64,000 nucleotides of DNA, taken from Pseudotamlana haliotis (GTDB lineage: Bacteria; Bacteroidota; Bacteroidia; Flavobacteriales; Flavobacteriaceae). Both the position numbers and the translations under genes were made by a program. Under the pieces are notes generated by a model. The model saw only the letters and a list, made by a program, of their open reading frames with translations. It had not been told where the DNA came from and did not search any database. The stretch's first letter is position 1. Every line of letters begins with the position of its first letter. The stretch is taken from NCBI RefSeq assembly GCF_008806375.1, contig NZ_WAAT01000037.1:150803-214802 (forward strand), given 5' to 3'. Positions 25,012 through 34,023 of the stretch are shown here, piece after piece.

Positions 25012-25968
25012 ATGAAAGTAACAGATCACATAAAAAAAGCAAACGGAAAAACATTATTTTCTTTTGAAGTTATTCCACCTCAAAAAGGAAAAAATATTCA
25101 GGATTTATATAATAATATCGATCCGTTAATGGAGTTTAATCCGCCATTTATTGATGTAACGACCTCAAGAGAAGAGTATGTTTATGTGGATAAAGGTAAC
25201 GGACTTCTAGAAAAGCGTATCACACGTATGCGCCCGGGTACCGTGGGTATTTGTGCTTCTATTATGCATAAGTATAAAGTCGATGCGATACCACATTTGC
25301 TTTGTGGAGGTTTTACTAAAGAAGAAACCGAATACGTGTTGGTAGATTGTCATTATTTAGGTATTGATAATGTCGTAGCTTTACGTGGTGATGCCCGTAA
25401 AGACGAATCGTATTTTATTCCTACTAAAGATGGAAATGCTTATGCTAGTGAATTGGTTCAGCAAATTTCAAACTTGAATAAAGGGCAGTATCTTCACGAT
25501 GATATCAAGGTGGAGCATAATTATGATTTTTGTGTGGGTGTTGCCGGATACCCTGAAAAACATATGGAATCACCGTCGTTAAACACCGATTTAAAACGCT
25601 TAAAAGCAAAAGTTGATGCTGGAGCCGATTATGTCGTGACTCAAATGTTCTTTGATAACCAGAAGTATTTTGACTTTGTTGCTAAAGCAAGAGAAATTGG
25701 GATTACCATTCCAATTATACCAGGTATTAAACCTTTAGCCGTAAAACGTCATTTACAGATTTTACCACAAGTATTTAAAATAGATTTACCAGAAACACTT
25801 ATTGAAGCTGTAGAGTCTTGTAAAGACAATAAAGCGGTTCGCCAAGTAGGTATTGAGTTTGCTATTCAGCAATCTAAAGAACTGAAAGAAGCTGGTGTGC
25901 CTTTTCTACATTATTATTCTATGGGGAAAAGTGACAACGTTCAGGCGATTGCATCGGCATTGTTTTAA
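25012..25968 (+). CDS. metF: 5,10-methylenetetrahydrofolate reductase
   Basis: A 318-residue FAD enzyme with TIM-barrel fold. FSFEVIPPQKG carries the catalytic Glu, DVTTSREE and ALRGDARKDE line the FAD site, and the YVVTQMFFD and PIIPGIKPL segments are standard. It makes the methyltetrahydrofolate that MetH uses. It is the last gene of the sulfur-methionine series. The length fits bacterial MetF, which lacks the regulatory domain of eukaryotes. Confidence 0.96.
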   Translation: MKVTDHIKKANGKTLFSFEVIPPQKGKNIQDLYNNIDPLMEFNPPFIDVTTSREEYVYVDKGNGLLEKRITRMRPGTVGICASIMHKYKVDAIPHLLCGGFTKEETEYVLVDCHYLGIDNVVALRGDARKDESYFIPTKDGNAYASELVQQISNLNKGQYLHDDIKVEHNYDFCVGVAGYPEKHMESPSLNTDLKRLKAKVDAGADYVVTQMFFDNQKYFDFVAKAREIGITIPIIPGIKPLAVKRHLQILPQVFKIDLPETLIEAVESCKDNKAVRQVGIEFAIQQSKELKEAGVPFLHYYSMGKSDNVQAIASALF

Positions 25969-26001
25969 TTTCAATTACATTTGCCGAATATAAAGTTGTT
26001 A

Positions 26002-27099
26002 ATGAAGTATTGTCTGTTTTCCTTGTGTTGTTTACTCGGAGCCATTGGGTTTGGACAGGGGAAAAAACATACGTCTACAATAGATTTAAGCTATTTTTAC
26101 GGAAATATTGCCGAGCATAATCCCAGTATGGCTCATTTAATTACTGGGCACCCCGAGGGGTTTATGCTTAGTTGGAACCGAAAAACTTATGGTTTTGAAG
26201 ACTGGGAGCAGCGTTACAATTACCCTGGTTTTGGGGTGACTTACGCCTTTCAGAACATGAAAAATGAGTATTTAGGAAGTTTGGCTGCCTTGTATGCGCA
26301 CTATAACTTATACTTTTTAAAACGTCATCTCATGTTTCGCGTAGGGCAGGGTGTCGCTTATACCGAAAACCCATACGATAAAGAAACCAATTACAGGAAT
26401 ATTGCTTTCGGCTCGAAACTCCTAAGCAGTACTTTTTTGATGCTTAATTACCGTAAAGAGCGTATTTTTGATAGATTCGGACTCCAAGCAGGATTAACAT
26501 TAATTCACTATTCAAACGGGAGCTTTAAATCACCAAACACCAGTACCAATTCGGTGTTGTTAAATGTGGGTGTTACCTATAATATCGATGAAGTACCATT
26601 AGAATATCAGCATACTTTAGCTGAAAATGATAGAAAATTTACCGAACCTTTTCGTTTTAATTTTACCTTCAGTTCAGGAATTACAGAAAGTGATGTTGTT
26701 GATAGCGGTCAGTTTCCGTTTTACACCTTGTCTGCAGCCGTAGATAAGCGTATCACTCGAAAAAGTGCGTTTCAATTAGGAACGGAAGTGTTTTTTACCA
26801 TGGCCATAAAGGAGCTTATAGCATTTTATAGTGTGGCTTATCCTGAAGCCGATGTTGCTGGTGATGAAGACTATAAACGAGTTGGTGTGTTTGTAGGGCA
26901 TGAACTGTTTATTAATAAGTTGTCTGTTATAGGACAACTCGGTTATTATGCCTATTATCCTTACGACTTCGAAGGTCGTGTGTATTTAAGATTGGGTATG
27001 AAGCAATATTTTGGAAAACGTATGTTCGGGAAAATAAGCATAAAATCACACGGTGCTAAAGCAGAAGCTGTTGAATTCGGACTAGGAATTAGGATATGA
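26002..27099 (+). CDS. acyloxyacyl hydrolase / PagL-like outer-membrane lipid A deacylase
   Basis: A 365-residue protein with a signal peptide (MKYCLFSLCCLLGAIGFGQG) and alternating beta-barrel strands. IHYSNGSFKSPN contains the His-x-Ser pair that forms the active site of PagL lipid A 3-O-deacylases. The Glu expected 12 residues after the Ser is Asn here, so activity is uncertain. ATG 26002 is preferred over a TTG 21 bases upstream because it starts the signal peptide. It follows metF by 33 bases and overlaps the next gene by 4. Confidence 0.75.
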   Translation: MKYCLFSLCCLLGAIGFGQGKKHTSTIDLSYFYGNIAEHNPSMAHLITGHPEGFMLSWNRKTYGFEDWEQRYNYPGFGVTYAFQNMKNEYLGSLAALYAHYNLYFLKRHLMFRVGQGVAYTENPYDKETNYRNIAFGSKLLSSTFLMLNYRKERIFDRFGLQAGLTLIHYSNGSFKSPNTSTNSVLLNVGVTYNIDEVPLEYQHTLAENDRKFTEPFRFNFTFSSGITESDVVDSGQFPFYTLSAAVDKRITRKSAFQLGTEVFFTMAIKELIAFYSVAYPEADVAGDEDYKRVGVFVGHELFINKLSVIGQLGYYAYYPYDFEGRVYLRLGMKQYFGKRMFGKISIKSHGAKAEAVEFGLGIRI

Positions 27100-27842
27100 A
27101 AAAAATCATTTACATAGCATTTTTAGTGTTGACTTTTGCATGTGATAGCGAATCAGCAAACGATTGTTTTCAAACGGCTGGAGCGCGTATACAAGAGGAA
27201 ATTCAATTGGATGTTTTTGAAACTATTTTTGTTAATAAAGATATTGAACTCATTATAAAAGAAGGCCCTTTTCAAAAAGTACTTATAGAAACAGGGGAGA
27301 ATTTAATGCCTGATGTCACGGCTTCTGTTGAAAACGGTAAGTTGACCTTAACTGATCATAACAGCTGTAATCTGGTTCGTGATTACGAACCCACACGAGT
27401 ATATGTCACGGCTCCAAATATCACAGAAATACGAAGTTCCACCCAACGAGACATTAAATCGGATGGTGTTTTAACTTATCCAGAATTAACCATTTTATCT
27501 GAAGATTACGGTGCTCCAGGTACTTATACTAATGCTGATTTTTATTTGGCAGTGGATAACGAAAGATTAACGTTTGTATTTAATAGCCTATCTAATGCCT
27601 ACGTTACTGGAAATACAGGAAATTTGAGTGTGACTTTAGCTTCGGGAACTTCACGTTTTGAAGGCCGTGATTTAATCGCGCAAAAAGTATGGGCTTATAA
27701 TAGAAGTTCGAATGACATCATGATAAACCCGTACCAAGAACTTAAAGGAAAGATCTCGAGTACGGGTGATATTATTTCTGTTAACAAACCGCCTGTTGTG
27801 GAGGTTGAAGAAGTTTACAAAGGGCGATTAATTTTTGAGTAG
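27096..27842 (+). CDS. DUF2807 (head-GIN domain) lipoprotein
   Basis: A 248-residue lipoprotein with lipobox LTFAC (Cys16). The mature part is a right-handed beta-helix-like DUF2807 domain: FETIFVNKDIELIIKEG, then repeated short strands through TGNTGNLSVTLASGTSRFEG. These are putative adhesins or autotransporter-like surface proteins of Bacteroidetes with unknown role. It is coupled to the preceding PagL-like gene by ATGA overlap, so the two form a small envelope operon. Confidence 0.85.
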   Translation: MKKIIYIAFLVLTFACDSESANDCFQTAGARIQEEIQLDVFETIFVNKDIELIIKEGPFQKVLIETGENLMPDVTASVENGKLTLTDHNSCNLVRDYEPTRVYVTAPNITEIRSSTQRDIKSDGVLTYPELTILSEDYGAPGTYTNADFYLAVDNERLTFVFNSLSNAYVTGNTGNLSVTLASGTSRFEGRDLIAQKVWAYNRSSNDIMINPYQELKGKISSTGDIISVNKPPVVEVEEVYKGRLIFE

Positions 27843-27876
27843 ATTTTTTAGGAGGGTAAATTTTAAATTTACACAT

Positions 27877-27931
27877 AAAAAAGCCTTTACTTCATAGACT
27901 AATTCAAAAAAAACTGAAGTAAAGGCTTTTT
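27877..27931. terminator. bidirectional intrinsic terminator
   Basis: AAAAAGCCTTTACTTCA (ending 27894) pairs perfectly with TGAAGTAAAGGCTTTTT (27915-27931). A and T runs on the two sides serve both the DUF2807 gene and the convergent YceI gene. Confidence 0.9.
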
Positions 27932-27936
27932 AGGGT

Positions 27937-28533
27937 TTATATTACGGTGGCTTCACTGAAGTGCGTTTCGAACCTTAAAACAATGTCATCTTTAGCCTTA
28001 ATAGTTCCTTTCAGTGCTACTGGTGGTGTCAGATCAAAACTAGTTAGTTTTAATTTTGCGTTTCCTTTAAGGGTTACCTCTCCTTGATTTATATTCACAT
28101 TAAAATCTAAGGGTACCGTTTTTCTGGTTCCTGCAATGACAAAATCACCCATGGCGTGGACAGCAAATTGTCCATTACCCTTAGGTGTAACATGAGTTAC
28201 TTCGCTTAAGGTGAATAAAATGTATTTGTATTGATCAGATTTTAGGGTTTCAGCTGCAGTTTTAGTGATACCTGATTTTGCACCCTTTAAACTTTCGGTT
28301 GATACAGCAAGTGATAAGTGGGTAATATCACAAGATTCTAAATTCTTAAAACCGATAGAACCATTTTTAGTGTCTGCATCTACTTTCCAACCGTGCAGAT
28401 TAGAACTTCCAAATACGGTGACATGTGATTCTTGATTTTCAAGCTGTAATATTTGTGCTTGAGAGCAATTCAAAGTGAAACCTGCTACAACGATTAAACT
28501 TGCTAGTCTTTTAATGATATTTTGCGTATTCAT
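27937..28533 (-). CDS. YceI family protein
   Basis: A 198-residue exported protein: a signal peptide ending about NCSQA, then the YceI lipocalin-like barrel. The pattern is VTVFGSSNLHGWKVDADTKN, an isoprenoid-binding-type core, and GDFVIAGTRKTVPLDFNV. YceI proteins bind long polyisoprenoids or amphiphiles in the periplasm; the ligand here is unknown. It is a single gene that shares a terminator with DUF2807. Confidence 0.88.
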   Translation of the reverse strand: MNTQNIIKRLASLIVVAGFTLNCSQAQILQLENQESHVTVFGSSNLHGWKVDADTKNGSIGFKNLESCDITHLSLAVSTESLKGAKSGITKTAAETLKSDQYKYILFTLSEVTHVTPKGNGQFAVHAMGDFVIAGTRKTVPLDFNVNINQGEVTLKGNAKLKLTSFDLTPPVALKGTIKAKDDIVLRFETHFSEATVI

Positions 28534-28831
28534 GAGTTAATGTGTTTAAATTATGATGTAAATATCCAAACTTTACAATTGTTATATTATGATTAAAGTC
28601 ATGTTTTTATTATTGTATTCGTAATTTTTAATCTTTTTTTGGGTTATTTTTGAATATTACATAATTTTTAATCTTTTTTTAATTTATACTCTGAGTATTA
28701 GTGGTTTATAAGACTAGGCTATTTGTATTGTTTTTGAAATGACAACAAGTGGCAGAAAATGAATGTAATATCAGTTTTCAATGACAGATATTGGACTGTA
28801 AAATATAAACAAATTTGTTTGTATTTGTAAT
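28534..28831. other. AT-rich divergent intergenic region with a direct repeat
   Basis: An identical 19-base T-rich block, TAATTTTTAATCTTTTTTT, occurs at 28622-28640 and 28662-28680, exactly 40 bases apart. A TATTTTTG box lies between them at 28645-28652. Nothing else was recognised until the palindrome at 28807. Confidence 0.6.
28807..28820. promoter_or_regulatory. palindromic operator of the antitoxin-like gene
   Basis: AAACAAATTTGTTT is a perfect 14-base palindrome ending 11 bases before the ATG. That is the usual place for the self-repression site of a HigA-type helix-turn-helix protein. Confidence 0.45.
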
Positions 28832-29295
28832 ATGGATAAGTTTATAGAAAAATACAAAGGCATTCACCCAGGTTTTATTCTTGATCGGGAATTAAAAAAA
28901 CGTATGATTCGTCAGCGTCCATTTACTTTATCTATAAATGAACACCCGCAAACACTTAATGCGATAACAAAAGGAAAAAGAAGTATAAATCTTCCCCTAG
29001 CATTAAAAATTGAAGAAAAGTTAGGTATAGAGGAAGGTACTTTCTCCCTGCTACAAACTTTTTATGACATTGCTTTAACAAAGAAAAAAATAACTCTAAT
29101 ACTCCCAACTTGTCCAAATTAAGAAAGGGGCATTTTGGGGATACTGATATTTCTAAAATAGATTGGAGCAGACAATTTAAAGTAGTTATCCATAGAGTTT
29201 TTGAACGCGGTAACGACACTGAAAAAAATGAAATTCGCCATTTTTATGGTGAGAAGAAAGTGGAAGTTGTACTGTCTTTTAGGGGAGACTACTAA
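28832..29295 (+). pseudogene. HigA-like helix-turn-helix protein, frameshifted
   Basis: The first frame (28832-29122) gives an XRE-type HTH protein: IHPGFILDRELKKRMI, HPQTLNAITKGKRSI, LPLALKIEEKLGIEEGTF. After KK it leaves the family pattern. A second frame (-1) continues from KNNSNTPNLSKLRKG through DTDISKIDWSRQFK and VIHRVFERGNDTEKNEI to 29295. This is the expected C-terminal part of these antidote-like proteins of Bacteroidetes. The switch point is a run of seven A (29084-29090). It is either a slippage mutation, a sequencing error or programmed frameshifting. No toxin gene lies beside it. Confidence 0.65.
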
Positions 29296-29318
29296 ATAGG
29301 TTTAATTAAGCTTTAGTC

Positions 29319-29356
29319 AAAAAAGAAACCCACAACTAAAATTTAGCTGCGGGTTT
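29319..29356 (-). terminator. intrinsic terminator of pta-ackA
   Basis: On the minus strand AAACCCGCAGCTAAA pairs with TTTAGTTGTGGGTTT through two G-U wobbles and is followed by CTTTTTT. On the + strand the same positions are A-C mismatches, so it serves the ackA transcript. Confidence 0.75.
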
Positions 29357-29414
29357 GTTATCTTTAGGGTATGTCTAAGTTACAAAATGATGTAAAATCA
29401 GTTTGATGAGATAA

Positions 29415-30602
29415 TTAATCTTTGAATAAATCAACCGATTGTTTCGCAATTTCTAATTCCTCATTGGTTGGGATGATTAGAATTTTAATTTTAGAAGACG
29501 GTAAACTAATCTCTCGAATATCGTCAGAACGTTTTTTGTTTTCTTCTTTGTTTAATTCTAATCCGAAGTAGTCCATATCTTCACAAACCATCTCACGAAT
29601 TAAATCAGAGTTCTCTCCAATTCCCGCTGTAAATACTATGGCATCAATGCCATTTAAAACGGCTGCGTAGCTACCAATATACTTTTTGATACGGTAAGTA
29701 TTCATTTCTAAAGCTAACTGACATTCTTTATTGCCTTTGGCAGCTTCAGCTTGAATATCTCTTAAATCACTATAGCCTGTTAAACCTAGCATACCACTTT
29801 TTTTCTGTAAAAGGGTGTTGATATCATCAACGCTATAATCTAATTTAGACGCTAAGTGAAAAACCACAGACGGGTCAATAGCACCCGAACGTGTTCCCAT
29901 GATTAAACCATCTAAAGGTGTCAATCCCATAGAGTGGTCAATACTTTTTCCGTCTTTTATTGCGGTCATACTACAACCATTACCTAAGTGAACGGTGATG
30001 ATTTTTGATTCTTTTTTACCAAGGAATTCGATGGCTTTTTCAGAAACGTATTTGTGACTTGTGCCGTGGAAACCGTATAAACGAATGTTGTGCTCGGTAA
30101 CAAATTCTTTTGCAATCGCATAGCGATACGCTTGCTCTGGAATGGTTTGGTGGAATGCTGTATCAAATACCGCCACTTGTTTCGCCTTAGAAAAAATAGT
30201 TTCAGCAACTTCTATACCTTCAAAATTTGCAGGGTTATGAAGCGGTGCTAAACTAAAAAGGCCTTTTATTTGTTCTTTAACTTCTGGTGTAATTTCAGTT
30301 GTTTTATCAAAAAGAGAACCCCCTTGAACCACACGGTGACCTACAATATCAATATCGTCTGCCGATTTGATAATTCCAGTCTTAGCATCTAAAAGTTGTT
30401 CAGATAATAATGATAAACCTTCTTTATGGTTTAAAATAGGTGTTTCAAGTTCAATTTTGTCATTATCCGTTTTGTAAATGAATTTCGCATCATTCATACC
30501 AATACGTTCTATTAAACCAGAGCATAAAATAGTGGCTCCTGGCATAGAAAACAATTGAAATTTAAGTGATGAACTTCCTGAATTTAAAATAAGTACTTGC
30601 AT
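29415..30602 (-). CDS. ackA: acetate kinase
   Basis: A 395-residue ASKHA kinase of full length. LILNSGSSSLKFQLF at the N-terminus, GFHGTSHKYVSEKA, HLGNGCSMTAI and FTAGIGENS are the phosphate- and acetate-binding signatures. It interconverts acetyl phosphate and ADP with acetate and ATP. It is 2 bases downstream of pta in one operon. Acetate released by CysM and the sulfhydrylase reactions could be recycled here, though the operon is general overflow metabolism. Confidence 0.97.
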   Translation of the reverse strand: MQVLILNSGSSSLKFQLFSMPGATILCSGLIERIGMNDAKFIYKTDNDKIELETPILNHKEGLSLLSEQLLDAKTGIIKSADDIDIVGHRVVQGGSLFDKTTEITPEVKEQIKGLFSLAPLHNPANFEGIEVAETIFSKAKQVAVFDTAFHQTIPEQAYRYAIAKEFVTEHNIRLYGFHGTSHKYVSEKAIEFLGKKESKIITVHLGNGCSMTAIKDGKSIDHSMGLTPLDGLIMGTRSGAIDPSVVFHLASKLDYSVDDINTLLQKKSGMLGLTGYSDLRDIQAEAAKGNKECQLALEMNTYRIKKYIGSYAAVLNGIDAIVFTAGIGENSDLIREMVCEDMDYFGLELNKEENKKRSDDIREISLPSSKIKILIIPTNEELEIAKQSVDLFKD

Positions 30603-30604
30603 TT

Positions 30605-32695
30605 TTATATATCTTGAGCTTGAATTGCTGTTATTATTACTGTACTGTAAATATCATCTGCAGTACAACCTCTACTTAAATCGTTAACCGGTTTGTTTAA
30701 ACCTTGTAACATAGGGCCAATGGCTAAGGCACCGGTTTCTCTTTGAACGGCTTTGTACGTGTTGTTTCCTGTATTTAAATCAGGGAACACTAAAACACTA
30801 GCTTGTCCTGCCACTTCAGAGTCTGGTAATTTGCTTTTACCAATACGCATATCTACAGCAGCATCGTATTGAATAGGCCCTTCAATTTTCATGTTAGGCG
30901 CTTTTTCTTTAGCGATTTCAGTAGCTTTTCTTACTTTATCAACTTCTTCTCCTTTTCCTGAAGAACCAGAAGAATAAGATAATAAGGCTACTTTTGGTTC
31001 AACACCAAAATCTTGAGCCGTTTTTGCTGAAGATATCGCGATTTCTGCTAGTTGTTCAGCATTTGGGTTCGGGTTAATGGCGCAATCACCAAAAATAGAC
31101 ACACGGTCTTCTAAACACATAAAGAATACAGAAGACACAATGTTTACACCAGGTTTCGTTTTAATAAACTGAAGCGCTGGTCTTAATGTGTGTTGTGTGG
31201 TGTGAACGGCACCTGAAACCATACCATCAGCATGACCTTTGTAAATCATCATGGTGGCAAAGTATGATACATCACACATGGTATCTTTAGCCATTTGAAG
31301 GTTTACGTTTTTATGTTTTCTTAACTCGTAAAACGTATTGGCGTAATCTTCATAATATTCAGATTCCTGAGGCATAATCACATTCACATCTTTTAAATCT
31401 AAAGGAATGTCTTGTCTTGTAATGATTTCTTGAATCTTGTCTTTTTCACCTATTAAGGTTAAATCAACCACATGAGCATCAATTAATCGTGCCGCGGCTC
31501 TTAATACACGCTCATCGTAACCTTCTGGTAAAACAATGTGTTTTTTGTTTTTAAGGGCGCGTTGTAATAAGTTGTATTGGAACATTCTTGGTGTGAAAAT
31601 TCCAGATTTAAAGGTGATTAAATCATTTGCCAATTTATCGGTATCCACATGTTTTTCAAAAGTGGCGATTGAGGTTTCTATTTTCTCAACATTATCGGCG
31701 TAAATTTTAGTTCTAATTTTACCAATCTTATTAGTGATAGCAAAAGTCCCTTCTTTAGCACTAATAATAGGAACTACACTAGTAAGTCCTTCTATTAACT
31801 TTAAAATCGTGTCTTCAGGAATTAAACCTCCCGTTAAAACGATACCGGCTACTTTAGGGTAATTTTTAGAAATATGTGCTTGCAAACCGCCTAAAATAAT
31901 ATCGGCTCTATCACCAGCTGTGATAATTAAGCAATCCTCTTTTATATGATTTAGGAAATTACGCAATTGCATGGTTCCTAATATGGCAGAATCAACTTGA
32001 TTGTTTAGCTGGTCTTTACCAAGAAGTGCTTCACCATCAACATTTTTGATGATTTCTTTGATGGTTGGATTGGCTAAACTGTCAATTTTTGGAATCACTG
32101 TAATGTCTGTGTTTCCAGCAATACGTTCTTTTAAAAGGTTTTTAAGACTATTAACTTCGGTAGGAGCTACCTTGTTGGTCATGATAGAAAGTACATCAAC
32201 TTCTTCTTTAAAAGTATCGTAAGCCAATTGTACGTTATCAGTGATTTCTGAATTCGATAAATTATCACCGCGAGAAACTAGAATTACAGGAAGGCTTAAG
32301 TTTTTTGCAAGGTGTAAATTGATGTCTAACTCGATACTTGAATTTTCATGTGAAAAATCGGTGCCTTCAACTAAAATGAAATCAAAACGTTCTTCTAAAT
32401 ATTTGTAACGTTTAATCACTTCGTCAATAACATCACCTGCTTTGCCTTTGTTGTATAAATCAAGAACTTCACTACGCTTAAAAGCAAATGTCTTTTTGTA
32501 GTTGATATCGATTTCAAAATAAGACATAACCGTATCAATATGGTTGTCTACTTCGCCTTCTTCAGTATCTTCAATAATAGGTCTGAAGTATCCTACTTTT
32601 GCTGTTTTTCCTAATAGCATGCGCATTAAACCAAGTACAACAACAGATTTTCCGCTGTTAGGTTCAATAGTTGCTACATAAATACCTTTACTCAT
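30605..32695 (-). CDS. pta: phosphate acetyltransferase (long form)
   Basis: A 696-residue protein: an N-terminal BioD/CobB-like P-loop domain (EPNSGKSVVVLGLMR), a DRTGG domain near residues 200-320, and the C-terminal catalytic PTA_PTB domain (VLPEGYDERVLRAAARL, LLSYSSGSSGKGEE, then DAAVD). It makes acetyl phosphate from acetyl-CoA. A TAACTTTG -7 box faces it on the minus strand at 32717-32724. Confidence 0.96.
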   Translation of the reverse strand: MSKGIYVATIEPNSGKSVVVLGLMRMLLGKTAKVGYFRPIIEDTEEGEVDNHIDTVMSYFEIDINYKKTFAFKRSEVLDLYNKGKAGDVIDEVIKRYKYLEERFDFILVEGTDFSHENSSIELDINLHLAKNLSLPVILVSRGDNLSNSEITDNVQLAYDTFKEEVDVLSIMTNKVAPTEVNSLKNLLKERIAGNTDITVIPKIDSLANPTIKEIIKNVDGEALLGKDQLNNQVDSAILGTMQLRNFLNHIKEDCLIITAGDRADIILGGLQAHISKNYPKVAGIVLTGGLIPEDTILKLIEGLTSVVPIISAKEGTFAITNKIGKIRTKIYADNVEKIETSIATFEKHVDTDKLANDLITFKSGIFTPRMFQYNLLQRALKNKKHIVLPEGYDERVLRAAARLIDAHVVDLTLIGEKDKIQEIITRQDIPLDLKDVNVIMPQESEYYEDYANTFYELRKHKNVNLQMAKDTMCDVSYFATMMIYKGHADGMVSGAVHTTQHTLRPALQFIKTKPGVNIVSSVFFMCLEDRVSIFGDCAINPNPNAEQLAEIAISSAKTAQDFGVEPKVALLSYSSGSSGKGEEVDKVRKATEIAKEKAPNMKIEGPIQYDAAVDMRIGKSKLPDSEVAGQASVLVFPDLNTGNNTYKAVQRETGALAIGPMLQGLNKPVNDLSRGCTADDIYSTVIITAIQAQDI

Positions 32696-32716
32696 GATGT
32701 TTGTTTTCTAATTTAA

Positions 32717-32724
32717 CAAAGTTA
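32717..32724 (-). promoter_or_regulatory. -7 box of pta-ackA
   Basis: TAACTTTG on the minus strand lies 22 bases before the pta start codon. Confidence 0.5.
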
Positions 32725-32848
32725 ATTTATTCGATTTTTTAATTTAAATGAACAATTTAGCTTGCTAAAGGATTATTTTCCTCTCGCAAAATTAGTAGGT
32801 AGTTGTTTGGATAAAGATGACTTTTGTCATAATCGGAATTTAAGGTAG

Positions 32849-33745
32849 CTATTTTGTGGTTAAATTCCTAAAAAGAGATTCTAAACTGGCATTCTTTTGA
32901 TTAAGTTGAAGAATCTTCAATTCGTTGTCATGAGCAAAATCAAAAACATGGGAGCGCATGTCTTGTGTGGTGTTAAAGGTGATTTCGTATACAAAATCGT
33001 ATGTATTTACTACGCGTTCTACTTTAGGTAATCGCTGTAGAAAGGCATTTTCAACACGATAATCAAATTCAACTATAACGATTTGTTCGGCATCATTTCT
33101 AAGGGCGTTTAAGTTTTTATCAGCTACAATTTCGCCTTTATTAATAATGATAACGCGGTCGCACATGGCTTCTACTTCTTGCATAATATGCGTAGAAAGA
33201 AAAACCGTTTTTGTTTCACCAATAGTTTTAATGAGATTTCTAATGTCAATCAATTGGTTGGGGTCTAAACCTGTAGTGGGTTCATCTAAAATAAGCACGT
33301 CGGGGTCGTGCAACAAAGCATTTGCTAGGCCCACACGCTGACGATAGCCTTTAGATAATTGTCCGATTTTTTTATGTGCCTCTGGTGTTAATCCAGTGAG
33401 TTCAATCACATCTTCAATACGTTGTTTGCTTACTTTGTAAACTTGAGCGTTAAATGCGAGGTATTCTTTAACATATTGTTCTAAATATAAAGGATTGTGT
33501 TCAGGAAGGTAACCCACACTTTGCTTTACCGCTTTGGGGTTGTCATCAACATCAAAACCATTGACTAGAGCTTGTCCGTCATTAGACTTGATATAGGTGG
33601 TTAATATTTTCATTAAAGTGGATTTTCCAGCGCCGTTTGGGCCAAGAAAACCAACAATTTCGGGCTTACCTACTTGAAATGAAATGTTGTTGAGGGCTTT
33701 CTGATTTTCGTAAAGTTTTGAAACACCGATAACTTCAATTGACAT
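32849..33745 (-). CDS. gldA: gliding motility ABC transporter ATP-binding subunit
   Basis: A 298-residue ABC ATPase. The Walker A is GPNGAGKST (35-43), the signature is LSKGYRQRVGLANALLHDP, and the Walker B is VLILDEPTTGLDP, with a C-terminal regulatory extension. The sequence matches GldA of flavobacteria, which works with GldF and GldG and is needed for gliding in Flavobacterium johnsoniae. gldF and gldG are not beside it, which is usual. gldB and gldC are 28 kb away in this window. Confidence 0.9.
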   Translation of the reverse strand: MSIEVIGVSKLYENQKALNNISFQVGKPEIVGFLGPNGAGKSTLMKILTTYIKSNDGQALVNGFDVDDNPKAVKQSVGYLPEHNPLYLEQYVKEYLAFNAQVYKVSKQRIEDVIELTGLTPEAHKKIGQLSKGYRQRVGLANALLHDPDVLILDEPTTGLDPNQLIDIRNLIKTIGETKTVFLSTHIMQEVEAMCDRVIIINKGEIVADKNLNALRNDAEQIVIVEFDYRVENAFLQRLPKVERVVNTYDFVYEITFNTTQDMRSHVFDFAHDNELKILQLNQKNASLESLFRNLTTK

Positions 33746-33762
33746 AATTAAATTTATTTATT

Positions 33763-33770
33763 CAAAAATA
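33763..33770 (-). promoter_or_regulatory. -7 box of gldA
   Basis: TATTTTTG on the minus strand lies 18 bases before the start codon at 33745. Confidence 0.5.
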
Positions 33771-33851
33771 AATGAATATCTAATGTAAAGGAAGTTTTGC
33801 TGTAAAATCTTTAAAACTTTTCTTGAAACTTGAAAAAATATTTCATTGTGT

Positions 33852-33881
33852 TTTGATTTCTCAAAATAATAATTACTTTAG
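33852..33881 (+). promoter_or_regulatory. promoter of the aromatic amino acid operon
   Basis: TTTG (33852-33855) and TACTTTAG (33874-33881, one mismatch to TAnnTTTG) are 18 bases apart. Transcription would start at about 33886, 6 bases before the leader-peptide ATG. The gap of 335 bases between gldA and pheA is thus fully explained by two promoters and an attenuator. Confidence 0.6.
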
Positions 33882-33891
33882 CCACGTAATT

Positions 33892-33969
33892 ATGACAACA
33901 ACAGTATATTATACATATTTTAACAACTATTTCTTTTTTAGCAAAAGAAACGAGGCGTTGTATGTATAA
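33892..33969 (+). CDS. Tyr/Phe-rich attenuator leader peptide (25 aa)
   Basis: The ATG at 33892 opens MTTTVYYTYFNNYFFF followed by SKRNEALYV and TAA at 33967-33969. Of 25 residues, 5 are Tyr and 4 are Phe, and 8 of the 11 residues at positions 6-16 are aromatic. A coding sequence this biased, placed directly before pheA-tyrA-DAHP synthase and overlapping mutually exclusive hairpins, is the signature of a leader peptide whose translation speed senses charged tRNA-Phe and tRNA-Tyr. The peptide itself needs no function. Confidence 0.85.
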   Translation: MTTTVYYTYFNNYFFFSKRNEALYV

Positions 33970-34023
33970 TTTATAAACATAAATTATTGATATGAGTCTC
34001 GATGAAAATCGAGACTTTTTTTT
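33908..34023 (+). promoter_or_regulatory. ribosome-dependent Phe/Tyr transcription attenuator
   Basis: There are three alternative pairings. 1:2 is ATTATACATA (33908-33917, in the Tyr codons) with TATGTATAAT (33961-33970), 10 perfect pairs. 2:3 is an antiterminator from 33951-33972 to 33981-34001, about 19 pairs with three wobbles (outer CGAGGC/GTCTCG, inner ATAATTT/AAATTAT). 3:4 is the terminator AGTCTCGAT (33995-34003), loop GAAA, ATCGAGACT (34008-34016), then T to 34023. A ribosome stalled on the Tyr/Phe codons frees region 2, so the antiterminator forms. A ribosome reaching the stop at 33967 covers region 2, so the terminator forms. Confidence 0.85.
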
